NCBI GenBank assembly: GCA_030528285.1
Contig: JAUMZE010000003.1
Location: 62,001-126,000 of the forward strand
Length of the DNA: 64,000 nt
Direction of reading: 5' to 3'
Origin: Aerococcus sp.
GTDB taxonomy: Bacteria > Bacillota > Bacilli > Lactobacillales > Aerococcaceae
In this document: positions 9,332 to 18,881 of the stretch, piece by piece
Numbering within the stretch: position 1 is the stretch's first letter
Layout: every line of letters begins with the position of its first letter
Made by a program: the position numbers and the translations under genes
Notes under the pieces: generated by a model
The model's database searches: none
The model's input: the letters and a program-made list of their open reading frames with translations, nothing else
What the model was told of the DNA's origin: nothing

Positions 9332-10132
9332 TTATTTACTCTTGATGATACTGTAGCGTATCCACTCGTTTCCTTTTTTGGTTTTTGAGAGTTTCGCGTC
9401 GAGTCGCATGCGTCCAGCGCCTCGCAATGAAAGTATATCATATTCATTCACGGGTTGGGCAGGGTTCGCGGTCTCGAGCCAGTTCCGTTTCACCGCGCCG
9501 TTTTCAATCCATGTTTTCACCTTGGTCCGAGAAAAATGAAATCCCTCCGCTAACAGAGTATCCAGTCGAAATGATGACACAGAGGATTCATGAACCTCCC
9601 ATTCCGTATTCGCCGGATATGCCTCCTCTAAATCAATGGGCACTAACTCCACACGTGTATGCCCCATTCGTGTCACCGTTTGTCGCAAAAAATCATCCAG
9701 TTCCCGATCGACGACTACCTGCCAATCTAACTGTCCATTCGCATCCGATGCCGACACAATATCTCCCAGGCGGTTGCGCTGAATACCGGTGCCGAGGAGA
9801 GTCCCCATGATTTGACCGTGCGTGAGCGTTGCGAACTTCTTCGGATAGTCAATGTGGAAGAGCTGTAGCTGAAAATCCGCGACCGCTGTTTCGATATAGC
9901 TCGAACAGATCCGGAGCCGACTGTTTTCAGCATCCAAAAATCCCCCGGCACTCTCAATTTTGAGATCATCCGGTTGCCCGATCACGCTTTGAACAATAAA
10001 TTGCTCGCGCGGGTTGAGGAACGGGGTGAGGACCATTTGATAATACTCACGCGCCTGTGTTTCCCAGTCCAATACCTGCTCGACAAACGGCCACTCGCTC
10101 TGATCAAAATGTTGAAATAAATCTCGCTGCAT
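9332..10132 (-). CDS. ylmH: S4-domain RNA-binding protein YlmH
   Basis: About 266 residues from the ATG at 10132, which has GGAGG 6 nt upstream. The C-terminal S4 domain is seen in SSFRLDTLLAEGFHFSRTKVKTWIENG, and the preceding part matches the YlmH central domain (HGQIMGTLLGTGIQRNRLGDI). YlmH binds RNA and in B. subtilis has been linked to ribosome quality control; it sits in the dcw tail in many Firmicutes. The frame runs 24 codons further upstream, but that stretch overlaps a terminator hairpin, so the longer start is unlikely. Confidence 0.93.
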   Translation of the reverse strand: MQRDLFQHFDQSEWPFVEQVLDWETQAREYYQMVLTPFLNPREQFIVQSVIGQPDDLKIESAGGFLDAENSRLRICSSYIETAVADFQLQLFHIDYPKKFATLTHGQIMGTLLGTGIQRNRLGDIVSASDANGQLDWQVVVDRELDDFLRQTVTRMGHTRVELVPIDLEEAYPANTEWEVHESSVSSFRLDTLLAEGFHFSRTKVKTWIENGAVKRNWLETANPAQPVNEYDILSLRGAGRMRLDAKLSKTKKGNEWIRYSIIKSK

Positions 10133-10159
10133 CGACTGCCTCCAAATCTGTTCTTGCTG

Positions 10160-10200
10160 AAAAAGGCCCTCCTCTACCGCCATGCATGAAAAGGAAGGCC
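10160..10200 (-). terminator. terminator between ylmG and ylmH
   Basis: On the minus strand GGCCTTCCT (10192-10200) pairs with AGGAGGGCC (10165-10173) and is followed by TTTTT (10160-10164). It lies 11 bp after the ylmG stop and splits the dcw tail into two transcription units, or attenuates the second. Confidence 0.75.
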
Positions 10201-10211
10201 ACAATTATTTA

Positions 10212-10463
10212 TTAAATGAGATAATACAGTCCCTGAGAAGCTAATTCGAGTAATAAAACACCCAATACGACACTGAAACTCATCCCAAAAACGGATGGGA
10301 CTAATTCATCAAAAATAGATAAATACGGTTCCACTAATCGGCTGATGAGACGCCCAAAGGTACTGTCCAAGGCTCCTGGGAACCAGGTCAATAAAGCATA
10401 AATCACCAACAACATCGAGTATAAGTGAATTATCCGTTGTAATAATAAGATAATCGTAATCAT
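10212..10463 (-). CDS. ylmG: YggT family membrane protein YlmG
   Basis: An 83-residue protein with two hydrophobic segments (about residues 3-28 and 60-82) around a polar stretch ending in the family motif RLVEPYLSIFDELVP. YggT/YlmG proteins are small membrane proteins of the dcw cluster, thought to help division or membrane organisation. It follows ylmE by 14 bp. The usual neighbour sepF is absent between ylmE and ylmG. Confidence 0.92.
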   Translation of the reverse strand: MITIILLLQRIIHLYSMLLVIYALLTWFPGALDSTFGRLISRLVEPYLSIFDELVPSVFGMSFSVVLGVLLLELASQGLYYLI

Positions 10464-10477
10464 TCATTCACTCCTTA

Positions 10478-11155
10478 TTATTCGTCGCCCGCTTGGAAGA
10501 AGGCAGTGCCGATCCGGACGAAGGTCGCCCCTTCACGAACTGCAATTGGATAATCACTCGTCATGCCCATGCTCAATTCCTGACACGGCGCATGCGAGAA
10601 ATGACGGCTGGCTACTTCCTGCTGCAACGACCGTAATGTACGGAAGAGTTTTGCCTTCTCTTGATTCGTCGCAGTGCTTGGCGCCATCGTCATTAATCCG
10701 ATAATTTTTACCTTAGGATAGTCCGCCACTGCTTGGACGACATCGAGGACATCTTCAGGTTTAATCCCGTGCTTACTCTCTTCACCGGACACATTCACTT
10801 CCAGGAAACATTTCACTTCATGATCCGCACGTTTATCAATTTCACGGGCGATCTTCACCCGGTCCAGGGCATGGAAATAATCCACCTGATTAATGACGTC
10901 CTTGACCTTCCTAGATTGGAGCGGGCCAATCAAATGCCACGTAATGTCATCAGGTAGAGCGGCTTTCTTCTCCAATAATCCCTGCACATAATTCTCCGCA
11001 AAGTCGCGGATCCCTAAATCATAAATGGCCTGTGCTTCTTCAACGGTATGGTACTTAGAAACGCAAATCAGCGTAAGCTCTTTGGAAGCTGACGCTGACT
11101 CTTGCGCTTGTTTTATCGTTGCCTTAATGTGGGACACATTATTAGCGAAAGACAT
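10478..11155 (-). CDS. ylmE: pyridoxal phosphate homeostasis protein, YggS/YlmE family
   Basis: A 225-residue alanine-racemase-fold protein. The PLP-binding Lys lies in LICVSKYHT near residue 33; ENYVQ, WHLIGPLQSRK, FLEVNVSGEESKHG and ELSMGMTSDYPIAVREGATFVRIGTAFF are family blocks. These proteins bind PLP, lack a known catalytic reaction and keep vitamin B6 balanced. It starts 2 bp after ftsZ ends. Confidence 0.95.
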   Translation of the reverse strand: MSFANNVSHIKATIKQAQESASASKELTLICVSKYHTVEEAQAIYDLGIRDFAENYVQGLLEKKAALPDDITWHLIGPLQSRKVKDVINQVDYFHALDRVKIAREIDKRADHEVKCFLEVNVSGEESKHGIKPEDVLDVVQAVADYPKVKIIGLMTMAPSTATNQEKAKLFRTLRSLQQEVASRHFSHAPCQELSMGMTSDYPIAVREGATFVRIGTAFFQAGDE

Positions 11156-11157
11156 GA

Positions 11158-12420
11158 TTAACGACGACGCTTTCTGAAGAATGGTGGCACATCCACATCA
11201 TCATTATCGTCATTGGAGACGTTATCGTAACGGCTGTTGTCATAGCTCGTATCTTGGTAGCGATCGTTGTAGCTATCATTGGCAGTCGTGTCTGGGCGAT
11301 TGTCATAGTGACGACTTGGTACTTGTTTTTCTTCAAATTGTTCTGGGCGGTTCCCAATGTCTTGACGAGGCGTTGTTTGTGGGCGACTTGCTTGAGAAGA
11401 ACTGAAAGCAGACTTATGGGAGTTCCGTTGAGCTTTCTCACGATCGCGACGTTTGTCTTCATCGATTCCGGTCGCAATCACGGTCACAACTACATCATCG
11501 TTGAGATCTTCATTGATCGTGGTACCGAAGATGATATTGACTTCGGATGAGGAAGCAGCGGCAACGATATCTGCTGCATCTTGCGCTTCGAACAAGGTCA
11601 AGTCTTCGCCACCTGCAACGTTCAACAGGATTTGTTCCGCCCCATCGATGGATACTTCTAATAATGGGGAAGAGATAGCCTTCTTGGTAGCTTCAGCGGT
11701 ACGATTTTCACCACTTGCAGAACCAATCCCCATCAATGCGGTTCCTTGATCAGCCATCACTGTGCGCACATCCGCAAAGTCGAGGTTGATGAATCCAGGT
11801 GCCGTAATCAAATCAGAAATACCTTGAACCCCTTGGCGTAACACATTGTCAGCTTCCCCGAACGCTTCACGCATAGAGGTCTTCTTGTCAACGATTTCTA
11901 ATAAGCGATTATTGGAGATCGTTACCAAGGTATCCACATTTTGTTTCAATTTTTCAATTCCTTCTGCAGCGGAGTGTCCACGTCTTGGTCCTTCGAAGGT
12001 GAATGGACGGGTAACAACCCCCACTGTCAGGGCATTTAATTCATTCTTCGCGATGTTTGCAACAATCGGAGCAGCCCCTGTCCCTGTTCCACCACCCATT
12101 CCGGCAGTAACGAAGACGAGGTCAGCTCCTTCTAATGCAGAGCGAATGTCTTCTTCGCTCTCTTCAGCTGCTTTAGCCCCTACTTCAGGTTTCGCACCGG
12201 CACCGAGTCCCTTGGTTACTTTTGGTCCCAAGTGAATCTTGGTTTCTGCTTGGGAATTGGCTAATGCTTGGGTATCGGTATTGGCTACGATAAATTCAAC
12301 GCCGCGTACGTTATCAGCGATCATGCGGTTAACGGCATTACCACCACCACCACCAACACCGATAACTTTAATTACAGCATTGTTGTTGTAATCTTCCGTG
12401 TTTTCGAATTCTAAATCCAT
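11158..12420 (-). CDS. ftsZ: cell division GTPase FtsZ
   Basis: A 420-residue tubulin homologue that polymerises into the Z-ring. The nucleotide-binding region starts [15 protein letters not shown], and the tubulin signature GGGTGTG is at residues 109-115. The T7 region and C-terminal GTPase half are intact. A long linker rich in Asn/Asp/Arg leads to a C-terminal [10 protein letters not shown], the conserved peptide that binds FtsA and other partners. It follows ftsA by 24 bp in the same unit. Confidence 0.98.
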   Translation of the reverse strand: MDLEFENTEDYNNNAVIKVIGVGGGGGNAVNRMIADNVRGVEFIVANTDTQALANSQAETKIHLGPKVTKGLGAGAKPEVGAKAAEESEEDIRSALEGADLVFVTAGMGGGTGTGAAPIVANIAKNELNALTVGVVTRPFTFEGPRRGHSAAEGIEKLKQNVDTLVTISNNRLLEIVDKKTSMREAFGEADNVLRQGVQGISDLITAPGFINLDFADVRTVMADQGTALMGIGSASGENRTAEATKKAISSPLLEVSIDGAEQILLNVAGGEDLTLFEAQDAADIVAAASSSEVNIIFGTTINEDLNDDVVVTVIATGIDEDKRRDREKAQRNSHKSAFSSSQASRPQTTPRQDIGNRPEQFEEKQVPSRHYDNRPDTTANDSYNDRYQDTSYDNSRYDNVSNDDNDDVDVPPFFRKRRR

Positions 12421-12444
12421 TTGATATCCTCCCGTGTGCTCTGA

Positions 12445-13869
12445 TTAACTAAACATGTCGCTGAACATATCTTTGATTCGATCGATAATGCTTTCTGATT
12501 CTCCGTCCAGCTCGTCATCCATTTCATAGTCATTATCCTCATTATAATGATAATCGTCATGGCTTTCCATAGCTTCATCATTAAATCCACGATCGTTCGT
12601 TTCTGGCGTGGATACGGTTGAAGCAGGGCGAGGTGTGTCATTTTCACTCGTTGCCTGGTTCATAAATAATGAAGAATTTGTCGTGGTTGATTTTGGTTTG
12701 GCGGGCTCGTTATTACCAGTGACTTGACTCACATGGTAAATATCCGGCAGTTGGTAAGCATAGAGCACCAATCCATAAGCAGTCGTAAAGGCGGGATTGC
12801 GTAACCCCACCTGATCCGACATGTAAAGCGTGGCTTCATGACCAAAGATATCCTCTGCTAAACCGAGAACACCCGGTAATGCGCTACCGCCACCCGTAAT
12901 GATCACACCCCCTGGTAAATCGAAGGCTTCCACTTGGTCGAGTGGCGTTTTCAGCGTCTCAAAGGTCTGCTGTAAACGAGCCTCGATGATTTCCGAGAGA
13001 TAGTGTTCATTACTGCGTCCGGCTTCTTTCTTACCAATGGTTTCAACAGGGAAGTATTCCGTTGGGCTCGCAGATTCTGCTTGGGCATAACCATATTCAC
13101 GTTTCAAGCGCTCTGCATTCTCCACGCTGGTGTTCAAGACGGTAGAAATATCTTTCGTGACATATTCGCCACCCTCTTGGTCCACGTAGGAGAATTTCAG
13201 CTGGTGATCATGCATCACACTGGCTGTGGTTTGACCCCCACCCATATCAATCAAAATCGTGCCAACTTCACGTTCATCATTGGACATGGCGGCGTATGCG
13301 TTGGCTAACGGCTGTACGACCATGTCTTGGACTTTGAGACCAGCTCGTTTCACACAGAGTTGGATATTGTGAACGACTGTCGTAGGTCCGGTAATCATGC
13401 TTGCATATAATTCCAAGCGTACCCCGACCATTCCACGTGGATCGCGAATGCCATCGAAGCCATCAACCACGAACTCTTCAGGAATGACGGAAATAATCTC
13501 CCGCTCAGGAGGAATGGCGCGTACCTTGGCAGCAGATAGGACATTATGGACGTCTTTATCGGTGACTTCACGATTATCACTCGAGACGGCAACCATGCCA
13601 TAACACGGCTCGATACTGATTTGGTTACTTGGCACTCCAACCACTACATTGTCAATCTTGACATTTGCCTTTTGTTCAGCCTGTTGAACGGCACTCTTAA
13701 TAGACTCGACTGTTTGATCGATGTCAGTGATGACCCCGCGGCTCAAGCCTTTTGAGCGTTCAATCCCCATGCCAATAACATTTAGTCGGCGATTGGCATA
13801 TTCGGCTACAACAACTTTAACAGAAGTGGTTCCAATGTCTAACCCTACAAAAGTTTTTGGTTGACTCAT
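12445..13869 (-). CDS. ftsA: cell division protein FtsA
   Basis: About 474 residues. An actin-like ATPase fold is shown by FVGLDIGTTSVKVVVAEY at the N terminus, LIDMGGGQTTASV in the middle and GVIITGGGSALPG near the ATP site. After an acidic linker the protein ends in IIDRIKDMFSDMFS, the amphipathic helix that tethers FtsA to the membrane. FtsA anchors FtsZ and recruits late divisome proteins. The ATG at 13869 has GGAGG 10 nt upstream; the frame extends to a TTG at 13896 without support. A promoter and a terminator separate it from divIB. Confidence 0.97.
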   Translation of the reverse strand: MSQPKTFVGLDIGTTSVKVVVAEYANRRLNVIGMGIERSKGLSRGVITDIDQTVESIKSAVQQAEQKANVKIDNVVVGVPSNQISIEPCYGMVAVSSDNREVTDKDVHNVLSAAKVRAIPPEREIISVIPEEFVVDGFDGIRDPRGMVGVRLELYASMITGPTTVVHNIQLCVKRAGLKVQDMVVQPLANAYAAMSNDEREVGTILIDMGGGQTTASVMHDHQLKFSYVDQEGGEYVTKDISTVLNTSVENAERLKREYGYAQAESASPTEYFPVETIGKKEAGRSNEHYLSEIIEARLQQTFETLKTPLDQVEAFDLPGGVIITGGGSALPGVLGLAEDIFGHEATLYMSDQVGLRNPAFTTAYGLVLYAYQLPDIYHVSQVTGNNEPAKPKSTTTNSSLFMNQATSENDTPRPASTVSTPETNDRGFNDEAMESHDDYHYNEDNDYEMDDELDGESESIIDRIKDMFSDMFS

Positions 13870-13925
13870 AAAATTGAAACCTCCAATATTTTTCAATTAC
13901 ATTAGGATATGCGTGTATCGTCATT

Positions 13926-13975
13926 ATTCTAACATAAATCGGATTTATAAAGAAACGCGAAACGGCAAATTGCCG
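13926..13975 (-). promoter_or_regulatory. possible ftsA promoter region with palindrome
   Basis: On the minus strand TAGAAT (13926-13931) could be a -10; the -35 is weak (TTCTTT at 17 bp). A palindrome, CGGCAAATTGCCG (13963-13975), lies just upstream. Because a terminator separates ftsA from divIB, some promoter is expected here. Confidence 0.4.
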
Positions 13976-13993
13976 AATTTAACCCTTGCTTAT

Positions 13994-14038
13994 AAATAAA
14001 ACGGTCATTCAATCACTGCTTGTCGCATTGAAACCGCT
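13994..14038 (-). terminator. terminator between divIB and ftsA
   Basis: On the plus strand ACGGTCATTCAAT (14001-14013) pairs imperfectly with ATTGAAACCGCT (14027-14038). On the minus strand the stem is followed by TTTTATTTA. It lies directly after the divIB stop. Confidence 0.65.
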
Positions 14039-14041
14039 CTA

Positions 14042-15310
14042 TTACTGAAGTAAAGAACTTTCTTTGTCGACAGCGACCGCAATGCTCTCTTCCTCGCTAC
14101 TGGTGATAACCTCGGAATCGTTATCACTCGTGGATGAAGCTGTTGAACGCTGTGTTTCCACATCCGGTGTCTCGCTACCACCAGAAGAACTATCCGCAGT
14201 ACCTGATAGTGACGTCTTAGCGCTCGACTCTGGATGTTCCTTCTCGTAACTTTCTTTATCGGCTTTCGAGGCGTACGGATTATTGGCAGGCGTCAATGGT
14301 GCATAGAAAATCCCCGCTTCCATATTGATGAGTCCTTTTTTATCGCCGAGTTGCTTCTTCACGTCCGGATAGTAAGCGAGGCGTTCCCCGAGCACATTCA
14401 CGTAGCTCACGAGAATATTGCCGTCTCGCATCTCGAGGGCAATTTTCCCGGCAGAGTGCTCATTGGTTTGGATATTGGTGATTCGCTTAATCTGCTTCAC
14501 CACATCCATAGAGAGAGTCCCCAGTTGTTCTGCGACTGCTTTCACCTCAGTTGGATTAAAGGACTCTAGCAGTGGCAAGGATGATAAGTTGCCCCCACTA
14601 TCTTTCGGTAAAATGGTCTGATTCTCCATCACCGGATAGAGGGTATCCTTCTCGAAGACTTTCGCAACGGCTGGATACTCCTGCACCTTAATGGTCACGA
14701 CTCTCCCCTTTCGTTCGAGGGTGGCATTTTGGACATTGAGGTGGGCAGTTTGAAGACGATGATTGACCTCCGCCCCCTGTGTCATGGCCCAAAACCAGGT
14801 CATCTGTGGGTGCAGTCCCGAATCAGCCAGGATCGTTTCCTTACTGAGATTTTGGTTGCCGACTACTTGATACGCCGACACATGCGTTAATGGAGAGAGC
14901 CACAGAGCACTCCCCACGAGTAATAAACTAAATCCTGTTCCCCAAAAGCCTAATTTTTTGGTAAGGTGCGGGGTATTGGGGGTGCGTCTAGTGGTATGAT
15001 CCGTTTTTTTCCAACGCGAGAAGAAAGAGCCCTGCTTTTTTTGTGGCTTTTCTTCTGACGTCCCTTTGCCACTTGTTTGCTTTTGCACCTGCTGCTTCTT
15101 GTGGCGTTCGCGTTGGCGGCGACTGGTGTAGTGATGTGTCGATGCTACTTGAGGCTGGGCATTTGGCTCCACCTGTTCTTGTTCTGTGTGCGTAGTCGCA
15201 GGTTCAACTGTTTCATTTGGCTCTGCTGTTTTTGGTTTTTTGGTCTCAGATGAAAAAGAGGCATGTTGGCGCCTTTGATAGCGCTTGGATTCTTTTTCCC
15301 AATTAATCAT
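14042..15310 (-). CDS. divIB: cell division protein DivIB/FtsQ
   Basis: A 422-residue bitopic membrane protein. The first ~130 residues are a charged cytoplasmic region rich in Lys, Gln and Thr. One membrane segment follows (LGFWGTGFSLLLVGSALWLSPL, about 127-148), then the POTRA domain starting VSAYQVVGNQNLSKETIL. The C terminus is a long Ser/Thr/Glu-rich tail. DivIB forms a complex with FtsL and DivIC and regulates the septal transpeptidase. GGAGAGGTG precedes the ATG. It follows murG and closes the first transcription unit. Confidence 0.95.
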   Translation of the reverse strand: MINWEKESKRYQRRQHASFSSETKKPKTAEPNETVEPATTHTEQEQVEPNAQPQVASTHHYTSRRQRERHKKQQVQKQTSGKGTSEEKPQKKQGSFFSRWKKTDHTTRRTPNTPHLTKKLGFWGTGFSLLLVGSALWLSPLTHVSAYQVVGNQNLSKETILADSGLHPQMTWFWAMTQGAEVNHRLQTAHLNVQNATLERKGRVVTIKVQEYPAVAKVFEKDTLYPVMENQTILPKDSGGNLSSLPLLESFNPTEVKAVAEQLGTLSMDVVKQIKRITNIQTNEHSAGKIALEMRDGNILVSYVNVLGERLAYYPDVKKQLGDKKGLINMEAGIFYAPLTPANNPYASKADKESYEKEHPESSAKTSLSGTADSSSGGSETPDVETQRSTASSTSDNDSEVITSSEEESIAVAVDKESSLLQ

Positions 15311-15328
15311 CGCACACCTCTCCTCTCA

Positions 15329-16426
15329 TTACTTGACAAGGGATTGGATCAATTGAATCATACGATCCCCCGCATCCGGTACTCCCATTTTCTGGGCGCG
15401 TTTACTCATCTGTTGACGTTGCTCTGCGTCCTGCATCAATAATTCCAATGTCTGGAGTAAGTTCTCCGGTGACAAATCACGCTCCAAAATCATCACGGCT
15501 GCATCCTCATGTGCCAAGGTTTCAGCGTTAAACTGCTGGTGGTTATGGGTCACGTTCGGGCTTGGAATCAAAATGCTCGGTTTCCCGAGAGCCGTGAGTT
15601 CGGTTAAAGTCGTCGCCCCACTTCGAGACACCACGAGGGAGACGGCATTCAAGACTTCGGGCATGTGATCAATGTAGGGCGTTAATTTGACACGTTGGTA
15701 GTTTGCAATTTCTGGATGTGCCTGGGTCATTTCATCGTAATAGATATCCCCCGTCACAATCAACGTCTGGAAATCTTCTTGTTCCAGTTGCTCCCTCACT
15801 GAAAAAATGGTCTGGTTAATCTTCTCTGCCCCACGCGAACCGCCAAACACTAAGACAGTAGGTTGGTTATTTTGTAAGCCGTACTGTTCGAGGTCCGCTT
15901 TTTGATCGATGGTGGCAACTTCCTGGGCACGTGGATTACCAGTATAGACCACCTTGTCAGTGAACTTCTGGAAGTCTTTCTTCACAGTCGCAAAACTGAT
16001 GGCGATCTTATTCACGTAGCGGGCCAGAAATTTGTTCGTCAACCCGGCAATGCTGTTCTGCTCGTGAATGATGGTTGGAATACCTAATTTCGCTGCCGCA
16101 TAGAGGACTGGTGCGCAGACATAACCACCCGTTCCAATCACCACGTCCGGCTGAAATGAACGAATGATCTGGCGGGAACGGCGAATGCTCGTCCAAAACA
16201 GCCACATCGTTCGGAAATTTTCCAATGATAAGGAACGTCTCAAGCCCTGAATATCGACTGCTTGGAATGGAATCCCTGCTTTGGGTACGATTTTAGATTC
16301 GAGGCCACGTGTCGTCCCGATGTAAAGAATTTCGCTCTCAGGATATTGGCGTTTGATTTCACGAATGAGTGCCAGGGATGGATAAATATGTCCCCCTGTA
16401 CCGCCTCCGGAAAAAATAATGCGCAT
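15329..16426 (-). CDS. murG: UDP-GlcNAc:lipid I N-acetylglucosaminyltransferase MurG
   Basis: About 365 residues. It opens MRIIFSGGGTGGHIYPSLAL, the GGTGGHIYP loop that defines MurG. The donor-site blocks VFGGSRGAEKINQ and SRSGATTLTELTALGKPSILIPSP are present. It converts lipid I to lipid II on the inner membrane face. The ATG at 16426 lies 1 nt after the murD stop with a GAAGGGGG site upstream. The frame extends 49 codons into murD, which is not plausible. Confidence 0.98.
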   Translation of the reverse strand: MRIIFSGGGTGGHIYPSLALIREIKRQYPESEILYIGTTRGLESKIVPKAGIPFQAVDIQGLRRSLSLENFRTMWLFWTSIRRSRQIIRSFQPDVVIGTGGYVCAPVLYAAAKLGIPTIIHEQNSIAGLTNKFLARYVNKIAISFATVKKDFQKFTDKVVYTGNPRAQEVATIDQKADLEQYGLQNNQPTVLVFGGSRGAEKINQTIFSVREQLEQEDFQTLIVTGDIYYDEMTQAHPEIANYQRVKLTPYIDHMPEVLNAVSLVVSRSGATTLTELTALGKPSILIPSPNVTHNHQQFNAETLAHEDAAVMILERDLSPENLLQTLELLMQDAEQRQQMSKRAQKMGVPDAGDRMIQLIQSLVK

Positions 16427-16427
16427 C

Positions 16428-17843
16428 TTATAATGCCCCCTTCGCTGTCTTTGATTCTTTAGACATGAGCTGTTCAACTTCTTGAATGAAACGGTCGCCA
16501 CGCACTTCAAAGGACGGATATTGATCCCAACTCGCACTGGCAGGTGAGAGGAGAATGACATCTTCAGGTGCACTCAACTGATAGGCTTTATCAACCGCAT
16601 CCTCAATCCACTCAGCCTCCTCAATCGTTTCAATCCCGACTGACTGAGCCAGCTTTTTAAACTTCGCAGCAGTTTCACCGATCACGACAACTGCCTTCAC
16701 ATGTTTCAGCGCCGGTTTCAATTCATCGAGCGGAATATGGCGATCAAGTCCGCCCGCGATCCACACAACTGGGCGGGTGAAACTATTCAAGGCCGTTAAT
16801 GCCGCTTCATTATTGGTGGCTTTGGAGTCGTTGTAGAAACTACGACCTCTGATGTCCCCCACCCACTGAATGCGGTGTTTCACGCCTCTAAAGTGCTCAA
16901 AGACATGTTGGATCGTCTCATTCTCCACCTGCAGGAGTTTCGCTACTGCCAAAGCATTGAGGGCATTTTGCACATTATGGTTGCCTGGCAATACGAGTGA
17001 GGAGCGCTTTGCCACTGTTTCATTTCCCCAGTTCAAAGTCTCCCGCTGTTCATCGTACCATGCCCCCACTGGATCAAGCTCGGGCATGGTCATGGAGATA
17101 GGAACCACCGTGGCCTCGGTGTCGTGGCGTTTCTCCCAGAGCAGAGGCTGATCCGCATTAAGTAGGAGATAATCCTCTGCCATTTGATTCTTGGTGATAT
17201 GCCATTTCGCCTCGAGGTAGTTCTCCATACTGCCGTGGTAATCCAAATGCGTCGGGTAGAGATTTAACAAACTCGCAATGTGCGGATGGAAATCACTCGT
17301 TCCTTGTAATTGAAAACTCGATAATTCCAAAACCAAACGATCCGCTTTTTTTGCTTGGAGGGAAATATCCAAGGTAGGAATGCCGATATTCCCACCGAGG
17401 TAGGTTTTACCTGTTAACGCCGATTCTGAGAGGATTTTTGCGATCAAGGAAGTCGTCGAGGTCTTGCCGTTCGATCCGGTAATGCCGATGATCATCGCTT
17501 CACTGAGCCAGCCACTCACTTCCACATCCGTCACTACTGAAATATTGAGATCCATCGCTTTCTTCACCAATGGATGCGTGTAGGGAATACCTGGATTCTT
17601 GATCATTAAATCAAAGGATGAATCAAGCTCTTCGGTCGTTGGTTCTCCCAGAATGAATTGAACCCCAGCTTTATCGATCAGTTTTTGCATCTCTGGCGTC
17701 ACTGATTGCTTCTTATCATCAAATACAGTGAGATGAACGCCTAACTGACTCAAATGATTGGCAACACTCATCCCCGTTTTTCCGATCCCTAACACAAAAA
17801 TCTTTTTCCCTGCCATTTTTTCTTGTACTTGTGCCTCACGCAT
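16428..17843 (-). CDS. murD: UDP-N-acetylmuramoylalanine-D-glutamate ligase MurD
   Basis: A 471-residue Mur ligase adding D-Glu to UDP-MurNAc-L-Ala. The N-terminal Rossmann-like domain starts KIFVLGIGKTGMSVANHL. The ATP-binding loop is GITGSNGKTSTTSLIAKIL. YNDSKATNNEAA and the C-terminal LLSPASASWDQYPSFEVRGDRF are MurD signatures. AGAGGG about 10 nt before the ATG supports the 17843 start. It lies 15 bp after mraY and 1 nt before murG. Confidence 0.97.
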   Translation of the reverse strand: MREAQVQEKMAGKKIFVLGIGKTGMSVANHLSQLGVHLTVFDDKKQSVTPEMQKLIDKAGVQFILGEPTTEELDSSFDLMIKNPGIPYTHPLVKKAMDLNISVVTDVEVSGWLSEAMIIGITGSNGKTSTTSLIAKILSESALTGKTYLGGNIGIPTLDISLQAKKADRLVLELSSFQLQGTSDFHPHIASLLNLYPTHLDYHGSMENYLEAKWHITKNQMAEDYLLLNADQPLLWEKRHDTEATVVPISMTMPELDPVGAWYDEQRETLNWGNETVAKRSSLVLPGNHNVQNALNALAVAKLLQVENETIQHVFEHFRGVKHRIQWVGDIRGRSFYNDSKATNNEAALTALNSFTRPVVWIAGGLDRHIPLDELKPALKHVKAVVVIGETAAKFKKLAQSVGIETIEEAEWIEDAVDKAYQLSAPEDVILLSPASASWDQYPSFEVRGDRFIQEVEQLMSKESKTAKGAL

Positions 17844-17858
17844 GATTCTCTATCCCTC

Positions 17859-18824
17859 TTATCTTAACAATAATACACTCAACGCGGTGAAGACGGCAGT
17901 AATACTCCAAAAGACAATATCCACCTTCCACTCGGACCAACCTCCCATTTCAAAATGATGGTGAATCGGTGTCATACGGAAGACGCGGTGCCCTGTTTTC
18001 TGGAACACAGCCACCTGAATTATGACGCTGGCGGTTTCAATGACGTAAATAATCCCTATCCCTAACAAGGACCATGGTTGATTCAGCAACACACTGATCA
18101 CAGCGAGCGTGCCTCCAATTGCGAGTGATCCAGCGTCCCCCATGAAGATCTTCGCCGGTTTCTTGTTGAAGAAAAGAAAGCCGAGTAACCCACCAATTAA
18201 TGCGATACAGAGTGCAGCCACATCCGCATTGCTTTGTAACAATGCCATGATGAAGTACCCGAACAAACTGATAATCCCGTTCCCAGCAGCCAAACCGTCG
18301 AGTCCGTCCGTCAGATTATAGGCATTGGAGAAACCGACCATCCACAAAATGAGGAAGGCCCCCACTAAGAAACCGTTCGTAATCGTCCACCCAAACAGTG
18401 GCACACTACCTTGGAGGTCCATCACGTATAGACAGATTCCAACGAGCACTCCCACCCCGATCTGGGTGATAAATTTCTGTTTAGACGTCAGGCCTTGATT
18501 TTTATGATGAAAAATTTTCAGTGCATCATCGATAAAACCAATCAACCCAAAACCTAGTAAGCTGAGAACGCCCACGAAAATTGCGTGGCTCCATTGTTGC
18601 ATGATGATCGCATGAATGATCAACGTCACAATGCCACTCAAAATGAACACGACGCCTCCCATCGTTGGTGTGCCACTTTTTGCTTGATGCCATTTGGGAC
18701 CATCTTGGAGAATTTCCTGACCAAATTGTTTACTGTGCATGTAGCGAATGTAGAATGGCATGATCACGAGCGTCAGTACGAGACTGACGACAAGAATCAT
18801 AAATAACGTGATGGTGCTAAACAT
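17859..18824 (-). CDS. mraY: phospho-MurNAc-pentapeptide transferase MraY
   Basis: About 321 residues and ten hydrophobic segments. MraY signatures are visible: GTPTMGGV, GFIDDALK with the catalytic Asp pair, NAYNLTDGLDGLA, KIFMGDAGSLAIG and RMTPIHHHFEMGG. It makes lipid I by moving phospho-MurNAc-pentapeptide to undecaprenyl phosphate. The ATG at 18824 has GGAGG 5 nt upstream; the frame's 14 upstream codons are not supported. Confidence 0.98.
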   Translation of the reverse strand: MFSTITLFMILVVSLVLTLVIMPFYIRYMHSKQFGQEILQDGPKWHQAKSGTPTMGGVVFILSGIVTLIIHAIIMQQWSHAIFVGVLSLLGFGLIGFIDDALKIFHHKNQGLTSKQKFITQIGVGVLVGICLYVMDLQGSVPLFGWTITNGFLVGAFLILWMVGFSNAYNLTDGLDGLAAGNGIISLFGYFIMALLQSNADVAALCIALIGGLLGFLFFNKKPAKIFMGDAGSLAIGGTLAVISVLLNQPWSLLGIGIIYVIETASVIIQVAVFQKTGHRVFRMTPIHHHFEMGGWSEWKVDIVFWSITAVFTALSVLLLR

Positions 18825-18881
18825 AGTGTCCTCCTTCATTTGATAAATGGTGGGTGGATATAACATCCGTTCTCGGTGTAA

